From the NCBI RefSeq assembly GCF_001667115.1, contig NZ_LZIJ01000020.1, positions 1 to 64,000 on the forward strand: DNA of 64,000 bases, read 5' to 3'. The position numbers were made by a program, and so were the translations under genes. Below are positions 1-8,953 of this stretch, piece by piece. Under the pieces are notes generated by a model. The model did no database searches and was not told the origin of the DNA. It saw only the letters and a program-made list of their open reading frames with translations. Positions within the stretch are counted from its first letter, which is position 1; every line of letters starts with the position of its first letter. This stretch comes from Mycobacterium sp. 852002-51163_SCH5372311. Its GTDB lineage: Bacteria; Actinomycetota; Actinomycetes; Mycobacteriales; Mycobacteriaceae.

Positions 1-160
1 AACCAAGGAAAAGCTGAAAGCGTTCCGCCTTCAGGCGGTAAACGAGGTCGTGACCCAACCAGGACGACGACCGGACCGCCGCGAGAAGGAGAACCTTCGG
101 CACCCGCCAGTAGGGCACCGACGTGGCCGGATCCGCCGGTTTCAGTGGGGTGCTCGCCAT
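1..160 (-). CDS. Partial unknown protein, N-terminus only
   Basis: On the reverse strand an ATG at 160-158 opens a frame that runs 53 codons without a stop to the window edge. It begins MASTPLKPADPATS and continues with a tryptophan- and leucine-rich stretch (VPYWRVPKVLLLAA) and then a basic segment. The ATG overlaps the last codons of the receiver gene upstream, so it could be the next gene of the same operon. A sensor kinase would be expected beside two response regulators, but nothing seen in these residues identifies one. No clear ribosome site precedes the ATG. Function unknown; the call rests only on the open frame and the overlap. Confidence 0.35.
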   Translation of the reverse strand, partial: MASTPLKPADPATSVPYWRVPKVLLLAAVRSSSWLGHDLVYRLKAERFQLFLG

Positions 161-591
161 AGCCGGGTCAGCAGATCTGGACTCAGGTGCTCTTTGTGCA
201 GGTACGCCGTCGCGCCGCAGTCGGCCGCCCCGGCGGGAAGATCCTCGAGGTCGTAGGTCGACATCAGCAGGACCATCAGCTCCGGGTGTGCCGCCCGGAT
301 GCGGCGCGTGGCTTCGATGCCGCCCATCCCCGGCATGTGGATGTCCATCAGCACGATCCCGGCATCGCGGTCCCGAAGCAGTTCGATCGCGGATTCGCCG
401 GTTTCGCATTCGCCGGCCATGACGAAATCTTCGGTGGCAGCCACGGCGGCGGCGGTAGCGAGACGGAAACTGGCCTGGTCGTCGACGACCCAGACTGGCA
501 CTCGCTCGTCCCGCACCTGGGCATTATGCGAAGCCTGTCCGGCCCAGACAATGGTGTACACACCACACTTCGCAAGGCTGTCGACGCTCAC
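142..591 (-). CDS. Stand-alone response-regulator receiver protein
   Basis: About 149 residues forming one CheY-like receiver domain and no output domain. The acidic pocket is in VWVVDDQ, the phospho-acceptor Asp in IVLMDIHMPGMGG, and the conserved Lys in AYLHKE, so the phosphorylation site looks intact. The protein ends just after the expected last helix. The GTG at 591 lies 4 nt after the stop of the upstream NarL-type regulator, which suggests translational coupling. An internal GTG at 516, shortly before the first beta strand, is an alternative start and neither has a strong ribosome site. It may act as a phosphate sink or partner for its neighbour (inference). Confidence 0.7.
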   Translation of the reverse strand: MSVDSLAKCGVYTIVWAGQASHNAQVRDERVPVWVVDDQASFRLATAAAVAATEDFVMAGECETGESAIELLRDRDAGIVLMDIHMPGMGGIEATRRIRAAHPELMVLLMSTYDLEDLPAGAADCGATAYLHKEHLSPDLLTRLWRAPH

Positions 592-595
592 CGTT

Positions 596-1264
596 TCAAG
601 CCGAGACGTGTTCGAGGAACATCAGTACGGCCTTGACCCGCCGGTCAACCGAGTCGTCGACGGTCAGGCCCAGCTTGGAAAAGATCGAATTTATGTGCTT
701 TTCCACCGCCCGCTGCGAAAGCACAAGCCGTTGCGCCACTGTGCGATTGCTGAGTCCGGTCGCCAATTCGGCGAGCACCTCGCGTTCCCTGGGGGTCAAT
801 CGGCTAAGGGTTGCCGCGGAGCGCGGCTGGGCCAGTAGCGCCTCCACCACCAGCGGATCGAGCACCGTGCCACCGGCAGCGACTTGGTGCACCGCCTCGC
901 TGAGCTGCTCGAAATGCGAAATACGTTCCTTCAACAGGTATCCGCGGGCCGCGGTACCGCCGTCCAGAAGGCCCGCCGCGTAGCTCGGGTCCGCGTATTG
1001 CGACAACACGATCACCCCGGTGGCCGGATGCGCGGTGCGCATCCACCTGGCCAACCTGATGCCCTCATCGGTCGATGTCGGCGGCATCCGCACGTCGGTG
1101 AACAGCATCGTCGGTTGATGCTTCTCGATCAGTTCGACGGTGGAGTCGTAGTCTTCGGCAACGCCGACGACAGTGACGTCGGGGTCGGTCGACAATGCCC
1201 GGGAAACGCTGTCTCGCACCAACAGGGAATCCTCGGCAATGAGGACCGAGATCGGACCGCTCAT
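596..1264 (-). CDS. NarL/LuxR-family two-component response regulator
   Basis: A 222-residue DNA-binding response regulator. The N-terminal receiver domain shows the acidic pair in LIAEDS, the phospho-acceptor Asp in LFTDVRMPP and the Lys in GYLLKE. The C-terminal LuxR-type helix-turn-helix runs from LTPREREVLAELATG to VEKHINSIFSKL. The frame is open further upstream, but the ATG at 1264 is preceded by AAAGGACGG at good spacing and begins right before the receiver. No kinase gene is visible in the window; it may lie beyond the left edge. A second, output-less receiver follows 4 nt downstream. Target genes unknown. Confidence 0.85.
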   Translation of the reverse strand: MSGPISVLIAEDSLLVRDSVSRALSTDPDVTVVGVAEDYDSTVELIEKHQPTMLFTDVRMPPTSTDEGIRLARWMRTAHPATGVIVLSQYADPSYAAGLLDGGTAARGYLLKERISHFEQLSEAVHQVAAGGTVLDPLVVEALLAQPRSAATLSRLTPREREVLAELATGLSNRTVAQRLVLSQRAVEKHINSIFSKLGLTVDDSVDRRVKAVLMFLEHVSA

Positions 1265-1498
1265 GTTGCTGCCGTCCTTTCCCGGTCGTTCAAGATCACC
1301 GTCGCCGCTCCACGTCGTCGGCGTCGACGGTGAAATTATCCGGCTATCGGCGCCAATTCGCTCGACTAATGCACAAACCGATGGCATGCCACTACCGCAT
1401 TTCTTCATGCCACGCCGCGGTTGGGTTCGATGACCACGGCCGACGGTTCGCGCGATCGGAGATATCAAGCCTGCTGCAGGCGCGGTGAACCTGGACCA

Positions 1499-1744
1499 TC
1501 AACGTTTGCTCCGGATTAACGCCAGTCGGTCGAATCGCCGGCAGGCGCCGATTCGGAGCGCATTGGCTTCGGCGATGGTGACCAATCGTTCGTCGCAGGC
1601 TTGCCAGCCGATATCTACCCACAGCGTGCGGCCCGAGGCGTCCGTACTCAAAACGAGCGTGGATTTGTTGATCGTTCCTCTTCTTCGCGGCGGTCGTATC
1701 GCCACCGGCGACACCCTTACCATCAGGTCGCGGATAGTGCGCAT
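1499..1744 (-). CDS. Small hypothetical protein
   Basis: An 81-residue basic protein with no recognised domain, no signal peptide and no membrane segment. It contains LVLSTDASGRTLWVDIGWQACDERLVTIAEANALRIG. The ATG at 1744 is preceded by AAGGGACG at 7 nt, a good ribosome site, which is the main reason to accept it. It is divergent from the 101-residue gene at 2071 and shares a 326-bp intergenic region with it. Function unknown. Confidence 0.5.
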   Translation of the reverse strand: MRTIRDLMVRVSPVAIRPPRRRGTINKSTLVLSTDASGRTLWVDIGWQACDERLVTIAEANALRIGACRRFDRLALIRSKR

Positions 1745-2070
1745 TGCAAGTCGTCCCTTACAGGTCCTTGTCGTTGACGTGACATCGGCTCTCGCAGCGA
1801 CGCCATCTCGGTCCTACGGCTGCGGCAGCTGCACAACCATGGTCGCCGCCAGTCGAGGTCCGTGGCAGCCTGCCGGCACCACGATTTGTGGTGGTGCGCA
1901 CACGGTGGTGCCTGCACCATTTTCCGACCTGTGCACACCCGGGGGTGCATATCACCGCCGAATGTGGTGTGTGCTCTCTGGTCCGCTGCCGCGCTGTCCG
2001 ACGAAACTTCATGCCATCCAAGGCATGTCCACACCGAGTGTGACAAGCCGACACGACAAGGAGGCGTGAA
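1745..2070. promoter_or_regulatory. Divergent intergenic region with inverted repeats
   Basis: This 326-bp gene-free stretch separates two divergent small genes. It contains CACCAC-GATTT-GTGGTG near 1877-1893, the palindrome GGTGC-CT-GCACC at 1907-1918, and several GTGCACAC-like words downstream. It ends with the AAGGAGG ribosome site of the gene at 2071. The repeats suggest regulator binding or RNA hairpins, but no promoter hexamers stand out and no regulator can be assigned. Confidence 0.35.
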
Positions 2071-2376
2071 ATGCCGCAACCAGCAACGACATCCGCCGTG
2101 ACACCCGTCGCAAAACCCGATGTCATCGAAAACGTCGAGCCAATCGTGGTGGAAGACGTTGCGTCTCAGGCGCCCGTCCTCATCACCGAGCAGGAGGTTG
2201 TGTTCAGTACCGCGGTGGCCCTGTCGCCTCGGCCGGCATCGAAATCGCGCCGGTTGTTCGACGCGATCCGCGCAGCCGGCGCCGCATTGCGCCTGCCGCC
2301 ACCGAAACAACACCTCCCGCAGTCCAACAGGTACCTTGAGCACGCCCGCATGGCCCGCGAGATGGAGCGGCTGTGA
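2071..2376 (+). CDS. Small hypothetical protein
   Basis: A 101-residue protein that I do not recognise. The first half is acidic and rich in Val, Pro and Ala (DVIENVEPIVVEDVASQAPVL); the second half is basic (SKSRRLFDAIRAAGAALRLPPPK), and it ends in a charged helix (YLEHARMAREMERL). There is no signal peptide or membrane segment. The start is secure: AAGGAGG lies 6 nt before the ATG. It is followed convergently by the arsA-like gene. The intergenic region upstream is repeat-rich. Confidence 0.65.
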   Translation: MPQPATTSAVTPVAKPDVIENVEPIVVEDVASQAPVLITEQEVVFSTAVALSPRPASKSRRLFDAIRAAGAALRLPPPKQHLPQSNRYLEHARMAREMERL

Positions 2377-2417
2377 CCTGAATGGAACCAGCAGCGGCGC
2401 AACGGGATTCAGGGTAT

Positions 2418-3167
2418 TCAGGCCAACGCGAAATACCGCAACCACAGATAGATCGCGGATATCCCGATGGAGATCGCCGCGACGATGGCGCCCTTGCGGG
2501 TGAATTCCCAAAAGGAGATCGGGCTTTCGGCTCGGCGGGCGATGCCCAGGATGACGACGTTGGCGCTGGCGCCGACGGCGGTGAGATTGCCGCCGAGGTC
2601 GGTCCCCAGCACTAGCGACCACCACAGCACCTGCGGGTGCGGGCTGCCCGCCATCGAATGCACCAGCTGGCCGACGATCGGCGCCATCGTCGCCGCGTAG
2701 GGCACGTTGTTGATGACGCCGCTGAGCACGAAGGACACCACCAGGATCAACATCGTCGTCAACAGCGCATGGCCACCGGTAGCTTCGGTGGCCATGCGCG
2801 CCAGTTGGTTCACGACGCCGGTCTTCACCAGGGCGCCCACCATGACGAACAGCCCGGTGAAGAACAGCAGCGTGTCCCATTCGACACCGGATAGGTAATC
2901 GGAGTGCTCCAGCCCGGAGATCACCACGAGGATGCCGGCCCCCAGCAGCGCCACGACCGAGGGCTCCATGCGAAGCGCCGAATGCGCGACGAATCCGATC
3001 AGGACCGCCATCAGGACAGCACCGGACTTGATGAGCAGCCGCGGATCGCGGATGGCTTCGCGTTCCTCCAGCGACATCACGTCGGCGACCCGCTCCGGTT
3101 CGACGTGGAACGCGCCGGGGAACAGGCGCGGCAACAGCGCGACGAAAACAGTCAGCACGACGATCAC
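2418..3167 (-). CDS. ArsA/ArsB-type permease, C-terminal part (frameshifted)
   Basis: 249 residues forming the second half of an ArsB/NhaD-type anion permease, similar as I recall it to M. tuberculosis Rv2684 (arsA) from the segment LLPRLFPG onward. It includes [19 protein letters not shown], the conserved [20 protein letters not shown], the [19 protein letters not shown] loop and a C-terminal WLRYFALA helix. The frame opens with GTGATCGTC, which overlaps the TGA of the N-terminal half (GTGA). Inserting one T after CCGA at about 3169 would restore CCG ATC GTG and one 430-residue protein. It is either a real frameshift, a sequencing error or, less likely, a split permease joined by coupling. 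Confidence 0.75.
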   Translation of the reverse strand: MIVVLTVFVALLPRLFPGAFHVEPERVADVMSLEEREAIRDPRLLIKSGAVLMAVLIGFVAHSALRMEPSVVALLGAGILVVISGLEHSDYLSGVEWDTLLFFTGLFVMVGALVKTGVVNQLARMATEATGGHALLTTMLILVVSFVLSGVINNVPYAATMAPIVGQLVHSMAGSPHPQVLWWSLVLGTDLGGNLTAVGASANVVILGIARRAESPISFWEFTRKGAIVAAISIGISAIYLWLRYFALA

Positions 3168-3706
3168 GTCGGCGTCATGTGGATCAGAAAGTCGTTGAAC
3201 GACAAGCCCGCCCGGCTGCCGATGATGATATTCGGCGGATCGCCGACCAGGGTGGCCGCGCCGCCGATATTGGATGCGAACACCTCCGCCATCAGAAACG
3301 GCGCGGGGTTGATTGCCAGTCGATCACAGACCAGCAGCGTGACCGGCGCGATCAACAACACCGTCGTGACGTTGTCCAGCAACGCCGACGCGATCGCGGT
3401 GACCAATACCAGCAGGATCATGATGCGCAGCGGGGAGCCCTTGGCGCGTTTGGCCGCCCAGATGGCGATGTATTCGAACACGCCGGTCTTGCGCAGCACG
3501 CTGACGATGATCATCATGCCGAGCAGCAAAAAGATTACGTCCCAATCGATCCCGGTGTCGCGGGAGTAGAAGACGTCATCTGACCTGATCACCGGCAAGG
3601 CGACCACGATCGCCGCACCCGTCAGAGCCACCAACGTCTTGTTGATCCGGTCGCCGGCGATCAGCGCATAGGCGATCACGAAGACGGCGATCGCTATGTA
3701 GTTCAT
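3164..3706 (-). CDS. ArsA/ArsB-type permease, N-terminal part (frameshifted)
   Basis: 180 residues forming the first half of the same permease. It has hydrophobic helices from the first residues, the [23 protein letters not shown] segment, and the family signature [20 protein letters not shown] near the end. The reading stops after FLIHMTP with an extra Thr, where the Rv2684 family continues straight into the second half. The family moves anions or Na+/H+ across the cytoplasmic membrane; arsenite transport is only an annotation tradition here. It lies 22 nt downstream of the CBS gene, as in M. tuberculosis (Rv2683-Rv2684), so the two are probably co-transcribed. Confidence 0.75.
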   Translation of the reverse strand: MNYIAIAVFVIAYALIAGDRINKTLVALTGAAIVVALPVIRSDDVFYSRDTGIDWDVIFLLLGMMIIVSVLRKTGVFEYIAIWAAKRAKGSPLRIMILLVLVTAIASALLDNVTTVLLIAPVTLLVCDRLAINPAPFLMAEVFASNIGGAATLVGDPPNIIIGSRAGLSFNDFLIHMTPT

Positions 3707-3728
3707 TGGCTTTCAGTGTTTTCGTAGT

Positions 3729-4172
3729 TCAGTGTTTCAGCGCTGCCGCCAGTAGGTGGGATGCGGTGATGACGCCGAGCAGCCGGTCGTCCTTGACCAC
3801 CGCGATCAGCGGGCTGCGCAGCTGGGCCATGATCGCCGCCACCTCGATGATGGTGTCGTCGGCGTGCGCGGACGGTAGCTTGACCAGCTTCTCGGGCAGC
3901 ACGTCGCGAACCGTCTTGGAGCCCAGCTTGTCGGCGGCGCGATCGGCCATGGATTCGTTCAGCACGCCGGCCAGCGAGGGATCGTCTTGCACATATCGAG
4001 GCACCAGGAACCTGACCACCTGGGACGCCGGCAGCACCGCGAACGGTTTACCGGCGCTGTCGGTCACCACGATCCCCGGTAATTGGTGCTCGGCGAGCAG
4101 CCGGGCGGCGGCGAGGGCGTCCGAGTCGACGGTGACGACCGGGAAGTCTTCGGCGAGTTCCGCGGCGCGCAT
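3729..4172 (-). CDS. CBS-domain protein (Rv2683-like)
   Basis: 147 residues with two CBS motifs, the first around MRAAELAEDFPVVTVDSDALAAARLLAEHQLPGIVV and the second around TVRDVLPEKLVKL to DDRLLGVITASHL. CBS pairs usually bind adenine nucleotides and regulate a partner. The partner is plausibly the permease encoded directly downstream, as in Rv2683-Rv2684. The frame extends further upstream, but the ATG at 4172 has TATTGT exactly 6 nt before it, the pattern of a leaderless transcript, and it starts just before the first CBS strand. Divergent from dxs. Confidence 0.8.
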   Translation of the reverse strand: MRAAELAEDFPVVTVDSDALAAARLLAEHQLPGIVVTDSAGKPFAVLPASQVVRFLVPRYVQDDPSLAGVLNESMADRAADKLGSKTVRDVLPEKLVKLPSAHADDTIIEVAAIMAQLRSPLIAVVKDDRLLGVITASHLLAAALKH

Positions 4173-4239
4173 AGATAGACAATACGGCGCGGCATCTGTG
4201 AGAGTTCGGCATCCGCCCGTCGCTGCGTAGACTGGCTGG
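4173..4239. promoter_or_regulatory. Back-to-back leaderless promoters of dxs and CBS gene
   Basis: The 67-bp gap holds two -10 hexamers. On the plus strand TAGACT (4228-4233) ends 6 nt before the dxs ATG. On the minus strand TATTGT (reverse complement of 4179-4184) ends 6 nt before the CBS gene ATG. Both spacings place the transcript start on the A of the ATG, so both mRNAs should lack a 5' leader. No ribosome site precedes either ATG. Confidence 0.55.
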
Positions 4240-6162
4240 ATGCTGGAACAGATCCGCGGGCCCGCTGATCTGCAGCACCTTTCCCAGCGGCAATTGCGCG
4301 GCCTGGCTTCCGAGATTCGCCAATTCCTGATCCACAAGGTCGCCGCAACGGGGGGGCACCTGGGCCCGAACCTCGGTGTCGTCGAACTAACGCTGGCGCT
4401 GCACCGGGTATTCGACTCACCTCACGATCCGATCGTCTTCGACACGGGTCACCAGGCCTACGTGCACAAGATGCTCACCGGCCGCTGCCAGGACTTCGAA
4501 AGCCTGCGTAAAAAGGGCGGGCTGTCCGGCTATCCGTCGCGCGCCGAGAGCGAACACGACTGGGTGGAGTCCAGCCACGCCAGCGCGGCGTTGTCGTACG
4601 CCGACGGCTTGGCCAAGGCTTTCGAGTTGACCGGACACCGCAACCGGCACGTCGTCGCGGTGGTCGGCGACGGCGCCCTCACCGGCGGCATGTGCTGGGA
4701 GGCGCTGAACAATATCGCGGCGTCGCGCCGCCCGGTCGTCATCGTGGTCAACGACAACGGCCGCAGCTACGCACCCACGATCGGCGGGGTGGCCGACCAT
4801 CTGGCGACGCTCCGGCTGCAGCCGGCCTATGAACAGGCGCTCGAGAAGGGCCGCGACGCGGTGCGCGCGGTGCCGCTGGTGGGCGAGGTCGTCTACCACT
4901 TCCTGCACAGCGTCAAAGCCGGGATCAAGGACTCGCTGTCGCCGCAACTGTTGTTCACCGATCTCGGGCTGAAGTACGTCGGCCCGGTGGACGGCCACGA
5001 CGAACACGCGGTGGAGGTGGCCCTGCGCAGGGCGCGCGGCTTCGGCCGTCCGGTGATCGTGCACGTCGTCACGCGCAAGGGGATGGGCTACCCGCCGGCC
5101 GAGGACGACGAGGCCGAACAGATGCATTCGTGCGGCGTGATCGACCCGGCAACCGGCCTGGCCACCAAGGTCGCCGGCCCGGGGTGGACGGCGACTTTCT
5201 CCGACGCGCTGATCGCCTACGGCAAGAAGCGCCGCGACATTGTCGCCATCACCGCGGCCATGCCGGGCCCCACCGGACTGACGGCGTTCGGGAAGAAATT
5301 TCCGGACCGATTGTTCGACGTAGGCATCGCCGAGCAGCACGCGATGACGTCGGCGGCCGGGCTGGCGATGGGCGGTCTGCATCCGGTGGTCGCGATCTAC
5401 TCGACGTTCCTCAACCGGGCTTTCGACCAGATCATGATGGACGTGGCGCTGCACAAGCTGCCGGTCACCCTGGTGCTGGACCGGGCCGGGATCACCGGCT
5501 CGGACGGCCCCAGCCACAACGGCATGTGGGACCTGTCGATGCTCGGCATCGTGCCCGGTATGCGGGTAGCCGCACCGCGCGACGCCACCCGCTTGCGCGA
5601 GGAACTCGGCGAGGCGCTGGACATCCACGACGGTCCGACGGCTTTGCGGTTCCCGAAAGGCGATGTGGGCGAAGATGTTCCGGCCATCGAACGGCGCTCC
5701 GGCGTGGATGTGCTGGCGGTGCCGGCCGGCGGTTTGAACCACGACGTGCTGCTGGTGGCGGTGGGGGCCTTCGCGCCGATGGCGCTGGCGGTGGCCAAAC
5801 GGCTGCACAACCAGGGAATCGGAGTGACGGTGATCGACCCACGCTGGGTGTTACCGGTGTCCGACGCGGTCGGCGAACTGGCGGCACAGCACAAACTGCT
5901 CGTCACGCTGGAGGACAACGGGGTCAACGGTGGCGTGGGTGCCGCGGTATCGGCCGCGCTGCGGCGCGCGGAGATCGACGTGCCGTGTCGCGACGTGGGA
6001 CTGCCGCAGGAGTTCTTCGAGCACGCGTCGCGAGGTGAGGTGCTGGCCGATCTCGAACTGACCGACCAGGACGTCGCCCGCCGGATCACCGGTTGGGTCG
6101 CCGCACTCGGCGCCAGGGCGACGGAGTCCGGCGAAGCGCCGATCAGCGAACGACTCGACTAG
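4240..6162 (+). CDS. dxs: 1-deoxy-D-xylulose-5-phosphate synthase
   Basis: A 640-residue, full-length DXS that condenses pyruvate with glyceraldehyde 3-phosphate, the first step of the MEP pathway to isoprenoid precursors. The thiamine-diphosphate motif GDG is at 143-145 and continues to the NN of EALNN. The activating Glu is about residue 365 in DVGIAEQHA. The C-terminal transketolase domain contains [12 protein letters not shown] and [11 protein letters not shown]. The sequence closely matches what I recall of M. tuberculosis Dxs1 (Rv2682c), including the start [15 protein letters not shown]. It overlaps the convergent ribonuclease D-like gene by 4 nt. The promoter looks leaderless. Confidence 0.97.
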   Translation: MLEQIRGPADLQHLSQRQLRGLASEIRQFLIHKVAATGGHLGPNLGVVELTLALHRVFDSPHDPIVFDTGHQAYVHKMLTGRCQDFESLRKKGGLSGYPSRAESEHDWVESSHASAALSYADGLAKAFELTGHRNRHVVAVVGDGALTGGMCWEALNNIAASRRPVVIVVNDNGRSYAPTIGGVADHLATLRLQPAYEQALEKGRDAVRAVPLVGEVVYHFLHSVKAGIKDSLSPQLLFTDLGLKYVGPVDGHDEHAVEVALRRARGFGRPVIVHVVTRKGMGYPPAEDDEAEQMHSCGVIDPATGLATKVAGPGWTATFSDALIAYGKKRRDIVAITAAMPGPTGLTAFGKKFPDRLFDVGIAEQHAMTSAAGLAMGGLHPVVAIYSTFLNRAFDQIMMDVALHKLPVTLVLDRAGITGSDGPSHNGMWDLSMLGIVPGMRVAAPRDATRLREELGEALDIHDGPTALRFPKGDVGEDVPAIERRSGVDVLAVPAGGLNHDVLLVAVGAFAPMALAVAKRLHNQGIGVTVIDPRWVLPVSDAVGELAAQHKLLVTLEDNGVNGGVGAAVSAALRRAEIDVPCRDVGLPQEFFEHASRGEVLADLELTDQDVARRITGWVAALGARATESGEAPISERLD

Positions 6163-7466
6163 CCTGCTGGGGCCGCAGGCGTCTGGGTCAGGGCCGCGGC
6201 CAGCGCGGGGACCACGAGCTTTCGCTGCCAGGTCCGCGCCTGGCCGAGGCGCAATTGCTCCTCTACGGCCTCGACCGCACCACCGGCATTCGCCGAGATG
6301 GTCTCCCAGTCCCAGCACAGCCGCCGCACCAGGTCAGGCAAGATCAGGTTCTCGGCCGGCACCCCGACCCGCTGTGACACTTCCGCCAGGGCCGCCCGGG
6401 CAGCCTCCAGCCTGGCCGCGGCCTCGGGTTTCCGTTTGCTCCACCGCGCCGCCGGCGGCGGCCCGTTGGCCGGTTCGGCTTCGTCCAGCGAATTCGGGCT
6501 CTCCCGGGCCGCCTGCAACGCCGCCAACCACGTTGCAGCGCTGCGGCGCTGGTTGCGCCCGCCGAATACCGGCAGGGCGACGAGATCCTCGACCGTCTTC
6601 GGGTCGGCGATGGCGGCGTCGATGATGGCCGAGTCAGGCAGGATGCGACGCGGCGCAATGTCGCGGCGCTGGGCGATCCGGTCACGCGTCGTCCACAATT
6701 CACGGACCGCCGCCAAGCCGCGCGGGTCACGTACCTTGTGGATCCCCGACGTTCGCCGCCAGCGGTCCCGCCGGACGGCCGCCTCCCGCTCGGCCTCCCG
6801 TGCCTCGAAGCTGCGTAGGTATTCGAATTCCTCTGCGGCCCAGTCAGTTTTGTGCTGCTGAGCCAGGACTTCCGCGATGGCCCCCCGCAGCTCGATTAGC
6901 AGTTCGACGTCGAGTGCCGCGTAATTGAGCCATTCGATGGGCAGCGGCCGCTTGGACCAGTCTGCAGCGCCGTGGCCCTTGGCCAGGCCGAGGCCCAGCA
7001 GCCGGTGGACCATGGTCGCCAGGTTGACCCGGTCGAATCCGGCCAGGCGCCCGGCGAGCTCGGTGTCGTACAGCGCCGGTGGCCGCAGGCCGACCTCGGC
7101 CAGACAGGGCAGATCCTGATCGGCGGAGTGCAGAATCCACTCGTCCTGGCCCAGGACCTCAGCCACCGGACGCAACACGGTCAGCGGATCACCGCCGTGG
7201 CTGACCGGGTCGATGAGCACGGTGCCGGCATCGGCCCGCCGGATCTGAATCAGGTAGGCCCGGTTGGAGTAGCGGAAGCCAGACGCGCGCTCGGCGTCCA
7301 CCGCAAACGGTCCGCGGCCGCGGTCCAGGAGCGTAGCGGCCGCCTCGATGTCGCCGGCCGTCACCGACAGGTGCGGTAGCCCGTCGGCGGGATGCAGTAG
7401 CGGGGTAGGTTCCGGTTCGGTGCCGCCCGAAGAATCAGTCTCCGGCGGAGACGGCTCGGGACGCAT
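6159..7466 (-). CDS. Ribonuclease D-like 3'-5' exonuclease with HRDC domain
   Basis: 435 residues, ortholog by position and sequence of Rv2681. The DEDD exonuclease motifs are visible: Exo I in [13 protein letters not shown] (Asp57, Glu59), Exo II in [11 protein letters not shown], and Exo III in [14 protein letters not shown] with the Tyr-x3-Asp arrangement. An HRDC domain follows ([18 protein letters not shown]). Such proteins trim RNA 3' ends. The frame is open far upstream, but the ATG at 7466 lies one base after the stop of the DUF3000 gene (TGA-C-ATG), indicating coupling, and precedes an acidic disordered N-terminus of about 30 residues. Confidence 0.9.
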   Translation of the reverse strand: MRPEPSPPETDSSGGTEPEPTPLLHPADGLPHLSVTAGDIEAAATLLDRGRGPFAVDAERASGFRYSNRAYLIQIRRADAGTVLIDPVSHGGDPLTVLRPVAEVLGQDEWILHSADQDLPCLAEVGLRPPALYDTELAGRLAGFDRVNLATMVHRLLGLGLAKGHGAADWSKRPLPIEWLNYAALDVELLIELRGAIAEVLAQQHKTDWAAEEFEYLRSFEAREAEREAAVRRDRWRRTSGIHKVRDPRGLAAVRELWTTRDRIAQRRDIAPRRILPDSAIIDAAIADPKTVEDLVALPVFGGRNQRRSAATWLAALQAARESPNSLDEAEPANGPPPAARWSKRKPEAAARLEAARAALAEVSQRVGVPAENLILPDLVRRLCWDWETISANAGGAVEAVEEQLRLGQARTWQRKLVVPALAAALTQTPAAPAG

Positions 7467-7467
7467 G

Positions 7468-8052
7468 TCAGGCGCGTGACCGCGAGCCCAGGTCGGTGAC
7501 CCCGGTCGGCGGCATACCCGCGGCGTGCTCCAGGACCTCGCAGAACGCCTCGACGTGGGCGCCGAGGTCGGGAGTTGTCGCCGTCCACGACGCGCGCAGT
7601 TCAAGCTGGTGGGCGCGCGGCGGTCCGGAAATGTCGCCGTAGCGCACCGACGTGGTGGCGGTGACGGTGCCGCCCAGCGCGGTGACCTGTTCGGTGCGCG
7701 ACGCAAGCGCATCGACCAGCCAGCTCCAGGCCACCTCGGGCAGCAGGGGGTCTACCGCCTCGTGTGAGTCCAGGTCGGCCTGGATGTAGGCGACCAGGCG
7801 AATGGTGCCGTCCCACGCGTCGGAGCCGTCCGGGTCGTAGAGCAGGATCAGCCGGCCGAAGGCGTCGCCCTCGGATCGCTCGGGGACGATCTCGACGTCG
7901 GGATGCTTGACCTCGGCGCCCAGCGCGTAGCTGTACGGAGCCAGTCGCTGCGGCGGCCGAATGGGACCGAGCTCGATTTCGGGCCGCACGGTGACAGCGT
8001 TCATGGCCGCCACCGCTTCGCGGAAGGGGGCCGGTTCAGCCGGGGAAGTCAC
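7468..8052 (-). CDS. DUF3000 protein (Rv2680-like)
   Basis: A 194-residue actinobacterial protein of unknown function, conserved between echA15 and the ribonuclease D-like gene. Typical DUF3000 segments are present: RPEIELGPIRPPQRLAPYSYAL near the N-terminus, LILLYDPDGSDAWDGTIRLVAYIQ in the centre, and ASWTATTPDLGAHVEAFCEVLEHAAGMPP at the end. There is no signal peptide or membrane segment, so it is probably cytoplasmic. Its stop lies one base before the ATG of the ribonuclease gene, so the two are likely co-translated and may act together in RNA handling (inference). Confidence 0.88.
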   Translation of the reverse strand: MTSPAEPAPFREAVAAMNAVTVRPEIELGPIRPPQRLAPYSYALGAEVKHPDVEIVPERSEGDAFGRLILLYDPDGSDAWDGTIRLVAYIQADLDSHEAVDPLLPEVAWSWLVDALASRTEQVTALGGTVTATTSVRYGDISGPPRAHQLELRASWTATTPDLGAHVEAFCEVLEHAAGMPPTGVTDLGSRSRA

Positions 8053-8107
8053 AAATGGACGGTAGACCCATCCCCCGACACGCCGCGACAGGCGCGCCGT
8101 TTTCGGG

Positions 8108-8944
8108 CTAGTGGGGGGTCTCTTTCCTGGGGCCGTCGGTCCCGAACCGGGCGGGGCGCTTCTCGCGGTGGGCGGCGAGCCCTTCGCGGACGTCGGGGCC
8201 GCCGAACCCGATGAATTCCAGCCCGAGCGACGTTTCGAAAGCCGGCCCGAACATGCGATACCAGTGGTTGAGGCTGTGTTTGGTCCAGCGGATCGCGTGT
8301 TGGGCCCCGTTGGCCAGGTTCTCGGCCAGCCGTGTCGCGGTGGCCAGCACGTCGTCGTCGTCGACGCAGGTGGACACCAGCCCGATGCGTTCGGCTTCTT
8401 CGCCGGACAGCGTCTCGCAGGTGAGCAGGTAGTACTTGGCCTTGGCCATGCCGACCAGCAGCGGCCAGCAAATCGCCGCGTGGTCGCCGGCCGCCACCCC
8501 GAGCTTGGTGTGACCGTCGATGATCTTGGCGGTGCGGCCGGCCACCGAGATGTCGGCGAGCAAGGCCACCACCAGACCGGCGCCGACGGCAGGGCCCCTG
8601 ATGGCCGACACCACCGGTTTGTCGAGGTTCACCAGGTTGAGCACCAAGTCGCGGGCCTCGCGCATGATGCGGACACGGCCTTCGTAGTCGCCCATGGTTT
8701 CCTCGATCAGGTCGAAGCTGCCGCCGGAGGAAAACGCCTTGCCTTCGCCGCGGACCAGGACCACCTTGACGTTGGGATCGCGGTCGATCACCGGCCAGAT
8801 GTCGGCGAGGTCACGGTGCATCTGCGGCCCCACCGAATTCAGCCCCGGCGCGTCGAGAACCAGCGTCAGCACGCCGTTATCGCCGGGTTCGATTCGCAGA
8901 CTGGGGAATTCGTCATAGCTCACTGGAGCGTGGCGCACTGGCAT
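8108..8944 (-). CDS. echA15: Enoyl-CoA hydratase family protein EchA15
   Basis: A 278-residue crotonase. The oxyanion-hole segment [22 protein letters not shown] and the substrate loop [14 protein letters not shown] are clear, and the C-terminus ([15 protein letters not shown]) is typical. Crotonases hydrate or isomerise acyl-CoA thioesters. Assignment to echA15 (Rv2679) rests on synteny with the DUF3000 gene. The start at 8944 is supported by TAGCAT (reverse complement of 8951-8956) exactly 6 nt before the ATG, a leaderless promoter that overlaps the stop codon of the GMC gene upstream. It is therefore probably transcribed separately from that gene. Confidence 0.9.
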   Translation of the reverse strand: MPVRHAPVSYDEFPSLRIEPGDNGVLTLVLDAPGLNSVGPQMHRDLADIWPVIDRDPNVKVVLVRGEGKAFSSGGSFDLIEETMGDYEGRVRIMREARDLVLNLVNLDKPVVSAIRGPAVGAGLVVALLADISVAGRTAKIIDGHTKLGVAAGDHAAICWPLLVGMAKAKYYLLTCETLSGEEAERIGLVSTCVDDDDVLATATRLAENLANGAQHAIRWTKHSLNHWYRMFGPAFETSLGLEFIGFGGPDVREGLAAHREKRPARFGTDGPRKETPH

Positions 8945-8953
8945 ACGTGGATG

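Noticed and set aside
1723..2880. 385-residue minus-strand ORF through the divergent region and arsA-like gene
   Set aside because: It crosses the well-supported gene at 2071, with its AAGGAGG site, and overlaps the permease out of frame. Its translation is Arg- and Gly-rich.
4417..5808. Long minus-strand ORF opposite dxs (463 residues)
   Set aside because: It is an antisense shadow of dxs, rich in His, Arg and Gln as expected from high-GC complementary codons, with no domain and no ribosome site.
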